The notes under the pieces are model-generated. The model worked only from the letters and a program-made list of their open reading frames with translations. It ran no database searches and was not told the DNA's origin. Positions 46,738 through 55,318 of a DNA stretch of 56,549 nt are shown piece by piece. This DNA comes from Trichomonas tenax. Lineage: Eukaryota > Parabasalia > Trichomonadida > Trichomonadidae. How positions within the stretch are numbered: the first letter of the stretch is position 1; the number at the start of each line of letters is the position of its first letter. The stretch covers positions 1-56,549 of the forward strand of contig JALKBU010000242.1 of assembly GCA_023091735.1 (NCBI GenBank), given 5' to 3'. The translations under genes were made by a program, and so were the position numbers.

Positions 46738-49314
46738 ATGACCGCTGTTGCAGACGACTTCGATGAAGTCCATCTACCAGTGGATATAACAGTAGAAACA
46801 TACGACACGCTTCTTCTTCTTATGGCCTCCAACGAGCCAAACGTCTTAATGCCGACAATTTCAGCATTAAGGGAAAGAATATCAGACGAATCCATGGTAA
46901 ACTCCACCATCGCGCGCATTGTTGAATTAGCGTCGAATTTCAAGAATGATCAAGTTTTAATCGTTATTTCGTGGTATTTAGCAGCACTTGCAAACTCAGC
47001 CTGCAAAGAAAAATGGGCGTTCGAGTTACTGTCTAAATCAGGTTCCGTGCCTCATATCGTCCATTTCGCGTCACAATTCGAAACATCGCAATTATCAGAA
47101 AGATGTTTCGAAGCTCTCGTCGCTTTAGCCGAAGATCCAGTCACATCGCGCGAAATTATCGCTAACGGTGCTCTCGAGGCATTCAAAGAGGCATTAAAAC
47201 GTGACGAACCAACAATTCAATCACAAGTTTCTCTCGCTTGCTTCAGAATGAGTACAGACTTCGAAAACCGTCGCTCTATCTTGAGCAGCGGATTATTTGA
47301 TAGCCTTATCGATTTCTTGGCAACAGAAGACCTTGATGAAGAAGTTCTCAACAATGCTTTGCAAGCCACAGGAAATATCTTAACAGATCCAGAGTGCGTC
47401 GTCCACTTCGAGGAACGCGCAGGCTGGAATTCAGTTTATCCTTACTTAGAGGACGCTGACAAAACTATTCAGACTTATGCTTACACAATCATTTCACAGA
47501 TCTCCAACGTTCAGTCATTTCAATATCACTTCGATGAGGAACTTCTCAACAAGTTCTTGACCGCTCTCAACGACCTGGAAGAGTTCGATCCAGTTATCCC
47601 ATATCTCCTCATCATATTCAAGAACTGCTGCAAGATCCCACTCGTTGCACGCGCTCTCGCTCAGCAGGTTCCATTCTTCCTTGACAGAATCTTCTCTATT
47701 CAGACAGAAGTCCCACAGAAGGAGAAGATGAGCCTCATTCTCGCTGAGCTCTCCAACGACGCGAACACACACTCTGCACTCCTCGAAACAGACCAACTCA
47801 GCAGAATCTGCAAGCTTCTTGCGAAGGAGATCATCAACCAGGACAACGTCAAGCTTCCAAACTCGAAGACAATCATGAAGAGCGCTCTCATCATTCTCGA
47901 TCACGTCTGCGAGAACCGCAGCATCCGTGCAAAGCTCCACGAGTTCGGCGCAATCGAGCACTTGATCTCCATCTTGCACCTCACAGTCACTGGCGAGGAG
48001 TTCGCTCCAGAGCCAGAGCCACAGCAGGAGAAAGCACCAGAACAGACAAACGTTAAGATGACAGCCGCCGAAAAGGCTGCAGCAGAGAAGGCCGCCGCTG
48101 AGAAAGCAGCTGCTGAAGCTGAGGCCGAAAGATTGGCTGCTGAAGCTAAGCCAGCTCCACCAGAGGTTGGCAACGAGCGCGGCTGGAATATCGAGATCCA
48201 GATGATTATATTACCAATGGTATATAAGATGATCGGGGATTCTAAGCTTCAACAGATGTTAATCGAGAAGTGCATTGGCGATATCGAGATTTTGATCACA
48301 TCTCCATATCCGGATATTTTGAACACATCCCTCCTCATCTTGGCTACACTTGCAGTCGATGAGACAGCACGTGTAAGCATCGCCGCCAAGCCACACTTCA
48401 TGCAGGTTTTGATCGGATTGATCTCCAACAAGAAGGTCGCCATCCGCAGAAACTCACTTCATGCCATCAATTCATTGGCAATGAAGCACGAGATCGCCGT
48501 CCAGTTATGCGGCTTCGGACTCATCGAGAAGCTCAAGAAGTTTGCTCAGAGCTCACAGATGATCAACCTCAACTTATCGCAGTTCGCCACAACAGCATTA
48601 GAAACATTATGCTCATCAAACATCGTCGCTAAGTTCTGGATCAAGGATAACCTCGATTTCGGCGACATGATCGAAGATGGCTTCTATTCAATCGATCCAA
48701 GGTCAGAGACATATCAGTCACTCGACACACTCTTGAATGATGTTATCCATCTTAGAATCGAAGCTCTCTTGCTCGACCAGAACAGAGATCCGGGCCTCAA
48801 GGATGCGATTCAGGCCCTTGCTGACAGCTTCTCCGTCAAGGTTGAGCCGACAGAAGCACCACAGCCAAAGAAGAAAGGCGCCAAGAAGAACGAACCTGTT
48901 GAGCCGCAGGTCACAGTTGTTATTCCAGAGTGGCCGCATATTGCCAACAGCGTTGCTCAGTTCGTCATCCAGAGGATGGGCGGTGCCTTTGAAGGCGGAA
49001 GAATCCCATACGAAGCAGAAGTCTCGAGATGCAAGTATAAGACGCACTCAGACGTTGTTATGCTCGGACAGCTCCAGGTAGGCGCTGTTAGACACAGAGC
49101 ACTCCTCTTCAAGTACCTCTCACAGTTGTACGGAATGGATGTCGCTATCAAGAGGAACAGAGAAGATTTGACATGCGAAGTTCGGGTCAGAAAGGGAGGA
49201 GATATTTACGGAGTTACCTTAACAGGCGACACAGATGTTTTAACACCAATACAGGTTGATACGCCGGCTGAACCTGCACAGCCTGCGGAAGCAAAACCAG
49301 CTGAATCAAAATAA
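46738..49314 (+). CDS. ARMC3-like armadillo protein with C-terminal EDR1/CTR1/ARMC3 domain
   Basis: 858 residues, near the 870 of ARMC3. Residues 20-700 are armadillo-type helical repeats (SLACFRMSTDFENRRSIL, NNALQATGNILTDPECVV). They are interrupted at about 441-470 by a Lys/Ala/Glu linker of AAAEK units. Residues 731-845 are the EDR1/CTR1/ARMC3 domain (PEWPHIANSVAQFVIQRMGG, CKYKTHSDVVMLGQLQVGA, HRALLFKYLSQLYG), which resembles a transglutaminase/peptidase-like fold. ARMC3 is tied to flagellar and sperm function in animals, which fits a flagellate. Codon use shifts: the first third is AT-richer, and from about 47,540 on C-ending codons dominate. Confidence 0.85.
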   Translation: MTAVADDFDEVHLPVDITVETYDTLLLLMASNEPNVLMPTISALRERISDESMVNSTIARIVELASNFKNDQVLIVISWYLAALANSACKEKWAFELLSKSGSVPHIVHFASQFETSQLSERCFEALVALAEDPVTSREIIANGALEAFKEALKRDEPTIQSQVSLACFRMSTDFENRRSILSSGLFDSLIDFLATEDLDEEVLNNALQATGNILTDPECVVHFEERAGWNSVYPYLEDADKTIQTYAYTIISQISNVQSFQYHFDEELLNKFLTALNDLEEFDPVIPYLLIIFKNCCKIPLVARALAQQVPFFLDRIFSIQTEVPQKEKMSLILAELSNDANTHSALLETDQLSRICKLLAKEIINQDNVKLPNSKTIMKSALIILDHVCENRSIRAKLHEFGAIEHLISILHLTVTGEEFAPEPEPQQEKAPEQTNVKMTAAEKAAAEKAAAEKAAAEAEAERLAAEAKPAPPEVGNERGWNIEIQMIILPMVYKMIGDSKLQQMLIEKCIGDIEILITSPYPDILNTSLLILATLAVDETARVSIAAKPHFMQVLIGLISNKKVAIRRNSLHAINSLAMKHEIAVQLCGFGLIEKLKKFAQSSQMINLNLSQFATTALETLCSSNIVAKFWIKDNLDFGDMIEDGFYSIDPRSETYQSLDTLLNDVIHLRIEALLLDQNRDPGLKDAIQALADSFSVKVEPTEAPQPKKKGAKKNEPVEPQVTVVIPEWPHIANSVAQFVIQRMGGAFEGGRIPYEAEVSRCKYKTHSDVVMLGQLQVGAVRHRALLFKYLSQLYGMDVAIKRNREDLTCEVRVRKGGDIYGVTLTGDTDVLTPIQVDTPAEPAQPAEAKPAESK

Positions 49315-49806
49315 ATAATTTTATGATTTTTATTTAGAATAACTAATCAAAACTATTTATCATTTCTCTATCTCTAAAACTACTTTTTGAATGATTATAT
49401 GTATACTCTTAAGCCATTTTATAGTTTTATACAGTAAACAAATGAAAATCTTGTTTAGATATTAGAATAAATTGATGAATTACAAAAATGAGATTTCTTC
49501 ATTATTCAGATGAATAGATGAAACTGAGTGATGACTCTCATGGTTGTAGAAGCATAGTATAAAAGAATTTGATTAATTCTATTTAGCTTCAACTGTAATA
49601 AAATAAAGCAGTTTACTGTGAAGAAAATATTGAACATCTGTATAATAGTTCATTTCACATCACAGCGAAAACAATAGGATGCCAATAGATGATTTGTAGT
49701 AACAAAGTGATAGTGATGGATAACTTTCATAAATCGATTTTAATCCGAAGGGCCCTCAATAAAAATTTTGGACATCAAATAGACATTTTCGAAAAAAAAT
49801 GGAAAG
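49315..49806. other. AT-rich spacer, nothing recognised
   Basis: Between the ARMC3-like gene and the phosphatase pseudogene. No feature supported. Confidence 0.4.
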
Positions 49807-49819
49807 TGACAAAATTTAG

Positions 49820-50891
49820 ATGAAAAGTGTTGATTTAATTTATAGCTCTTTCAAGCAATTATTCGAAGTTGATGTTGCAGACATACAGTCTGTTGGCGAC
49901 ACTGTTCCTATCCCTAAATTTCAAGAGAACACGCTCAAAGATTTGATTTTGGAAGCTATGAAAAGTTATCCAAAGCCAAAATCTGTCGTAATTGTTGGCG
50001 ATTTGCATGGAAATTTAAACGATTTATTAAGAATTTTGAAGAAAGCCCGACATTCAAAAATACACATTTTTAGGTGATTACGTAGACAGGAGATACTATT
50101 CGCTCGAAGTCATCGTATTGCTACTGACTTTGCGCGTTTTATTCCCACATTCGATTACACTTTTACAAGGAAATCACAAAATTGCAGAAATCAACGTTAA
50201 ATATGGATTCCATTTGAATATTGCATCGTTTTACGGACAAAAAAATCTATGGGATTTGTTCAATGACGTTTTTGCATTATTCCCATACGTTGCTGTTGTA
50301 TAAAACAATATATTTTGTGTCCACGGTGGCCTTTCGCAACATGCAAAGACTATTAACGATATCAAAAACGTTCACGTTCCAACTCTCGAATTTTGCGATT
50401 TAGTTAATGACTTGCTTTGGTCTGATCCTGGAGATTCCATTGAAATGTATGTTCTCAATAAGCGAGGATTGGGCTGTCAGTTTAACCAAAATGCAACGAA
50501 AGAATTTTTATTGCAAAATAATTTTTCTTGTATAATCCGAGGCCACCAATGCATATCAAACGGAATCGAGTGCAAGCACGGAGATGATGTTATAACAGTA
50601 TTCAGCTCATCAAATTATTCCAGAAGCAAAAACAAATGCGGATATTTGATTCTGAACGATAAAATCTGTTATGAAGTGTTCTATCCTATTGATTTCGTGA
50701 AGAGAGATGATGCTGTTTTCTTTGATGTGATTCCGATGGGAACTTTCGATATAAGAAGAAGTTCAGTTTCTAATATCGTTGTGAATTCATGGAGGGTACC
50801 ACGTATAAGGCTCGAGCACTCCGTGATTAAAGAGAACGTTCGGCCAATTCAGGTAAAACCTGTGCTGCCTCTGCTCAAATCGACCATATAA
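49820..50891 (+). pseudogene. PP1-like serine/threonine phosphatase, recently inactivated
   Basis: The PPP order is all there: GDLHGN, GDYVDRRYYS, the position of GNHE reading GNHK, VHGG, LLWSDP, RGHQ and FSSSNYS, plus a C-terminal tail of about 55 residues. It is broken twice. In A5 at 50056-50060 one A too many shifts the frame just before GDYVD. A TAA at 50301-50303 interrupts before FCVHGG. GNHK and DRR in place of GNHE and DRG are further departures from active enzymes. Only two hard lesions in over 350 codons suggest recent death. Start ATG with TGACA 13 bases upstream. Confidence 0.85.
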
Positions 50892-50971
50892 TTTTGTTTA
50901 TATATTATTGTTTGTTTGTAAATATACTATTCGTTTAAATTCATGTTTTTGGCATTATGTGTTTAATATCG

Positions 50972-51162
50972 TCTTCTAACCTTTCAATTTTATATAATTT
51001 TTTTTTCAGTTCAAATAAAGAACATATATAAGCCAAAAAGAAACAATAAGCAAGGTTTCTTCGTACAATGCTATGATCACACAATGGCAAAATTAGAAAA
51101 CCCAATAAATTATATAAACTCTATAATTTATGTTAATTGATAGCAATTGAAAGGTTAGAAGA
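50972..51162. repeat. 18-bp perfect inverted repeat, arms 155 bases apart
   Basis: TCTTCTAACCTTTCAATT at 50972-50989 and its exact complement at 51145-51162. It lies in AT-rich spacer after the phosphatase pseudogene. The whole, about 190 bp, could be a miniature inverted-repeat element. The rest of 50892-51595 shows nothing else. Confidence 0.7.
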
Positions 51163-51595
51163 TGTATCTAGATATAAAAGAATTATAATTATCATTGATA
51201 TTAAAAGTTCAATTGAAAAGTAATTATCAGTATTCATTATCAACATAATATTGACCATCATTGTACACTTAAATTCAATGCAATTAATTGCTTTGTGTGA
51301 TGAATTGTTTTTCAATGATTTTAATTGACATTCATGAAAAATACGACTATCAAGTAAAAAAAATTAAATTAAAATCTGAATAATAGAATGAAAACATTTA
51401 AAAATTCATATTGGTTGAATTATAACATCATTCTTACCTGAACTTTACCTTCCAAAAATATTGTGATGAGATTTTCAAAAATGTGTACTATCATGAAAAG
51501 GCACCAATATAAGAAACAGCAGGTAATTGTCATTACAAAATAATGCTAATTAATCATCAATACGTGTTCATGGTAAGATCATTAAAATTGAATTT

Positions 51596-52423
51596 TCATG
51601 TCAGTATTCCTTTTTGCTGGAGGAGGTCATATAACTCTGATACCGTTATATTAGGTATGTCAACGTCAGCAAGTTTTGGTGGAATAGATTGTTCATTGGC
51701 CTTTTTTCTAACTTCGATAAATTTTTCACGATTTGAGTCGAGCATCCACAAACCAGTGTTGCTATCGAAGTAAAGTTCTTTGGAGTGTGATTTGATGATA
51801 GCCTTTATACGCCTATCGAATGATAAGGCTGAAAAGAGGCCAGGTTGAGAAGTGAACTCTCTCGATTTACGCGATATTTCACGAAAACTGACACCTAATT
51901 CATTTTCACCAATATATTTAATAATTGATTCCTGGAACTGTGGAGTGTTATCATGGAATGCTGGCTCACTGTGCTGTGCTGGCAAATGACCGTAATACTC
52001 GTCATCATCTTGATCATCAGTTTCTTGGTTGTTAACGGTGTTACATCTCCAGATATGTTTTCGATATGGGTCACGAACGAAAAGAGGGTGATTTTTCACA
52101 AACCTTTTGACTGATGCACGAAAAACTTTACGAGCACTAACTTTATCTGGACAATTACCATGTTTTTCAAAATATCCAATTAATGATGGTTCAGAAATTT
52201 CACCACCATGACTTAATATGCAATCTGTGATTAACTGACAGTTGAGGTCAATATCCTTTGCTCTAATAACATTTAAAGTGACTAATGGATGAACTTTTCG
52301 AATTGGTTGCTCATTTCCAGAACTTGCTCCTGATATGTCAGATGAGTGCTCTGCCATTTCGCCGCCATTGTAATTCTTGTCAATAAAAGAGAGATCATCA
52401 GATTCAGTTTCTTCGGTCATCAT
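51596..52423 (-). CDS. Protein with two winged-helix-like domains
   Basis: 275 residues. After an acidic, Ser-rich start (residues 1-40), two similar segments appear. One is about 62-127 (LITDCILSHGGEIS, VKRFVKNHPLFVRD, HIWRC) and the other about 163-230 (FQESIIKYIGENELGVSF, IKAIIKSHSKELYF, TGLWMLD). Each has three helices followed by strands ending in a tryptophan, the pattern of winged helices. DNA or chromatin binding is therefore likely, but this is inferred from the pattern. A TCACT initiator has its A 14 bases before the ATG. Family not recognised. Confidence 0.6.
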   Translation of the reverse strand: MMTEETESDDLSFIDKNYNGGEMAEHSSDISGASSGNEQPIRKVHPLVTLNVIRAKDIDLNCQLITDCILSHGGEISEPSLIGYFEKHGNCPDKVSARKVFRASVKRFVKNHPLFVRDPYRKHIWRCNTVNNQETDDQDDDEYYGHLPAQHSEPAFHDNTPQFQESIIKYIGENELGVSFREISRKSREFTSQPGLFSALSFDRRIKAIIKSHSKELYFDSNTGLWMLDSNREKFIEVRKKANEQSIPPKLADVDIPNITVSELYDLLQQKGILT

Positions 52424-52434
52424 AACGTAAAAAA

Positions 52435-52439
52435 AGTGA
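52435..52439 (-). promoter_or_regulatory. Initiator TCACT for the winged-helix-like gene
   Basis: Minus-strand TCACT with A at 52437, 14 bases before the ATG at 52423. Confidence 0.6.
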
Positions 52440-52945
52440 GAACCTAAATTTCAAACGGAATAACCTTAATAAGTCCTAAACTTAAAAATCGCCAAATGGT
52501 TAAAATTAGGATTCAGGGATTATTATTAAAGATATACATAGTTGTGGCCTTCCTGCGTTACTGTGGGTAATTTCCACGCTCACTTTGATTTTATTTGAAA
52601 AAGTATAATAAGGTTAATACATTTTAACAAGTTCGATTTTGTCCATTAGGCCCATGGTATAGAACTATTAATAGAATCTTAATTTCAAAATTAGAATTTA
52701 GATAATAATTATTCAATAATGAAAATGTGAAAATAAAGCAAATAATACAAAACATGAGTCATAACTCTTGATGTACATAATTACAAAGCCATGAACTATT
52801 GATAGAATGGAAAATGAAAATTGAACATTGATATAATAGGGAAAGCATTAAAATATTATAACAAATGTATTATTAATATGCATTTATTTATCATACTAAC
52901 ACGTTGTGTGCCTTAATATTGCTCCTATTATGGACAAAATTAATT
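52440..52945. other. AT-rich spacer, nothing recognised
   Basis: Between the winged-helix-like gene and the 3' end of the NTF2-like gene. No feature supported. Confidence 0.4.
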
Positions 52946-53416
52946 TTAACGTGGCTTATAAGGAGCAAACTGAGGTGGGGCGCCAAACTGGCCACGTGGT
53001 TTGTAAGACCTGTTTGCACGCTTAAATGATGGAATTTCTAAGAGTTCTAATTCTTTATTTTCCTGATAATAAAGATAATCTGTAACTATGTAGAATTTGC
53101 TTTCCCTTTTAACCAGTGTAAAGCATTCTGTTGCGTATTGAACTGAATTTGGACTCATAATCTGAATTGAACACGTGATATTGGCAGATTCGTTTGTTGG
53201 GACAATAGAATAATTAATAACATTAAGTTGAGTGCCTGGCTCGAAGAATTTTCTTTTTTCTAATAACTCAGAGACCTTTATTGGTGAATCTTGTCCAGAG
53301 TGGACAATTAAAGCCTCAGGATCGTAAAACTTGTATAAAATGCTTTTGTTCTTTACGGCGAAGTTATAGTACAAAACAATAAACTCTTTAGCGACACTGG
53401 TGATATCAGTCTGCAT
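52946..53416 (-). CDS. NTF2-fold protein, G3BP-like N-terminus
   Basis: 156 residues. Residues 1-118 follow the NTF2 pattern (AKEFIVLYYNFAVKNKSIL, YKFYDPEALIVHSG, FTLVKRESKFYIVTDYLYY), ending with the conserved FYIV.D.L.Y strand. A short basic and aromatic tail follows (RANRSYKPRGQFGAPP), resembling RNA-binding RG-type tails. It may be a stand-alone nuclear transport factor 2 or a truncated G3BP-like RNA-binding protein. The tail argues for the latter. TGACA starts 9 bases before the ATG. It is divergent from the NELF-B-like gene, with 212 bases between the starts. Confidence 0.78.
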   Translation of the reverse strand: MQTDITSVAKEFIVLYYNFAVKNKSILYKFYDPEALIVHSGQDSPIKVSELLEKRKFFEPGTQLNVINYSIVPTNESANITCSIQIMSPNSVQYATECFTLVKRESKFYIVTDYLYYQENKELELLEIPSFKRANRSYKPRGQFGAPPQFAPYKPR

Positions 53417-53534
53417 TTTATGTCAAAATTAAACTTTACGAAGCAAATTAGTCAAAATTTTGCCATCTATGCTAAACAGCTTCAAACATAAATCCATCCT
53501 TAGAAATCGAAAAATCGATGGATTTTATTCATCA

Positions 53535-53603
53535 TTTACATGGCATAATAGTGTTTTACATGATAATAATAAATTACATGTCAAATGTGTTATTTACGTG
53601 GCA
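53535..53603. promoter_or_regulatory. Cluster of four TTTACATGNCA-type elements
   Basis: TTTACATGGCA (53535-53545), TTTACATGATA (53555-53565), ATTACATGTCA (53573-53583) and TTTACGTGGCA (53593-53603). They lie in one direction with 18-20-base spacing, ending 26 bases before the ATG at 53629. Regular spacing of about two helical turns suggests a bound factor; this is inference. Confidence 0.45.
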
Positions 53604-53628
53604 TTTTGAAGTGATAAAAAGTGCCAAA

Positions 53629-55161
53629 ATGCAGGTTGAAGATGATGAAATAATTTTCCAAGTTGTGAATGATTTGGAAGATTCAAAGTACCTTTCAAAC
53701 AAACAATTGAAAGCTATCTTGCTTGCAGGTAAATTTACTACCAATAAATTGGCTGTACAGAGATTTACGGAGTTAATTCTAAAATTCTTAAAGAATGAAT
53801 TGGACAAAGAACTTCACCGTCTAAAGTCACATACAGGAAATACATCGCAAACGCTTGAAATAGTCCCAGATAGAAAAACAGACGCCAGTGGCCAAATTTT
53901 AATTAGACTTCTTCCTTTAATCGACCGTCCTCAGCTCAATACAGTTTTCTGCTCTATAATCAACAATTTAAATAAGATTCCGATGAGTTTTATAATGAAA
54001 CTTGAAGAAGTGAATCCATCTATATTTTTAAAGGTTTTCGACCAACCTGAAACTCAAAGCAAGATATTCACATTGTGCCCTCCGCTATTTGAAAGGTGTG
54101 TTATCAATATAATTGTAACATTTGCCGAAGATCTTATTATACTCGATTCGCTAATCCACTCTGCATCCATCAAAACATCTTTGCGTGAGCCATTAGATGT
54201 TCTTCATTCTCGTATATGCAAAAATTGCGCTGAACAATTAACTCATTTATGCGTTCAAGAAACGTCTTTTCAATCAATCAAAGTGATTATTAATGATCTA
54301 TGGGCAAAGTCAGGAAATCCATTGCTTGCTGCTTTACAACTTGAATTTGAACTTATTATGTCAAAGACAGGAGAAAGAATGAATTTAATACCTAGCACCA
54401 CATGCGAATGCATTCGCGGTGTCAATTTACCACAATCAAATTATCAATTTTCTATCAGTGATATTATTTATACAGAAGATCCAATGTTTAGATGCATAAA
54501 TCTTGATTTTTGCATCCAGGAAATCATTAGTATGGCTGCAGCATCTAAACTTCCTGAGAGAAGCGATGTTTATTTCCAATTTTTAATACCAAAGTGCAAT
54601 TCAGATGATAGAATCGATTTAATTAACTACTTAACTGCTTTTGCAGCTGTTATTCAATTCCAAATTGAAATAGAATATAGAAAATGTATTGATGATATTA
54701 TTGGTTTGCTTAGACAAGTCAATGATCCAGAATTTACATATGGAGCCCTAATGATCGGATTCAGAATGGCAGAAAAGGGAATGGATCCAGCAAGAGATTT
54801 AATTAAAGAAATTTGCTCTGATCCAGATCTTGTTGCAGGAAGTGATCTTTTCACAGCTTACACGATCATGCGTACAATAATTGCCCTTGATAACTATGAT
54901 AGATCTGCTTTAGTCTTTTCATGGGCCGATCCAGTTGTTATGATGCTGATTAAGTGGTGCATCAATAGTCCCGCGATTACATCGTTCTTTATATTATTCT
55001 TGTACGAAGTCCAGGAAAGAAATCTCACAACTGAGTTCAGACCTGATCTTGTTGAATTTATGAAAGATTACCTCCATGAATTAATAGCAAACAAAGTAGT
55101 GATAACGGAAGATATTCCATCCTATCCTATATATTGTGATATGTGCAGTAGATACAAATAA
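53629..55161 (+). CDS. Helical-repeat protein, possible NELF-B (COBRA1) homologue
   Basis: 510 residues from the ATG at 53629. An upstream in-frame ATG at 53518 would place the promoter-like ACATG cluster inside the coding region and add a Tyr/Ile-rich stretch that looks noncoding. The protein is all helical, without membrane segments. Segments such as LLAALQLEFELIMSKTGERM and FRCINLDFCIQEIISMAA align in order with the middle of NELF-B, a subunit of the factor that pauses RNA polymerase II. The resemblance is weak and rests on memory of the family. Other helical scaffolds are possible. Intact. Confidence 0.5.
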   Translation: MQVEDDEIIFQVVNDLEDSKYLSNKQLKAILLAGKFTTNKLAVQRFTELILKFLKNELDKELHRLKSHTGNTSQTLEIVPDRKTDASGQILIRLLPLIDRPQLNTVFCSIINNLNKIPMSFIMKLEEVNPSIFLKVFDQPETQSKIFTLCPPLFERCVINIIVTFAEDLIILDSLIHSASIKTSLREPLDVLHSRICKNCAEQLTHLCVQETSFQSIKVIINDLWAKSGNPLLAALQLEFELIMSKTGERMNLIPSTTCECIRGVNLPQSNYQFSISDIIYTEDPMFRCINLDFCIQEIISMAAASKLPERSDVYFQFLIPKCNSDDRIDLINYLTAFAAVIQFQIEIEYRKCIDDIIGLLRQVNDPEFTYGALMIGFRMAEKGMDPARDLIKEICSDPDLVAGSDLFTAYTIMRTIIALDNYDRSALVFSWADPVVMMLIKWCINSPAITSFFILFLYEVQERNLTTEFRPDLVEFMKDYLHELIANKVVITEDIPSYPIYCDMCSRYK

Positions 55162-55206
55162 TTTATATATACCATAATGTATATTAAAAATAAACTTGTT
55201 TATTAA

Positions 55207-55318
55207 TCTCCCAAAAATAATGATAATTCTTTTCAAATTTTCTTGCTCTATTCTTCTCAATTTAATAAACTTGTCAAATTTAGCCACAAAAAAAAGAATC
55301 ATCATTATTTTTGGGAGA
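55207..55318. repeat. 27-bp inverted repeat, one mismatch
   Basis: The left arm, 55207-55233, begins TCTCCCAAAAATAATGAT. The right arm, 55292-55318, is its complement with one mismatch. The spacer is 58 bases and AT-rich. It starts 45 bases after the NELF-B-like gene, so it could form a hairpin at the 3' end of that transcript, or be a 112-bp miniature element. Confidence 0.75.

Noticed and set aside
47515..49151. Antisense ORFs within the ARMC3-like gene, up to 154 codons
   Set aside because: They arise from the C-ending codon bias of the real gene; no start signals or domains.
53518..53628. Upstream ATG extending the NELF-B-like protein by 37 residues
   Set aside because: The extension is Tyr/Ile-rich noise and would include the regularly spaced ACATG elements; the ATG at 53629 starts the protein-like part.
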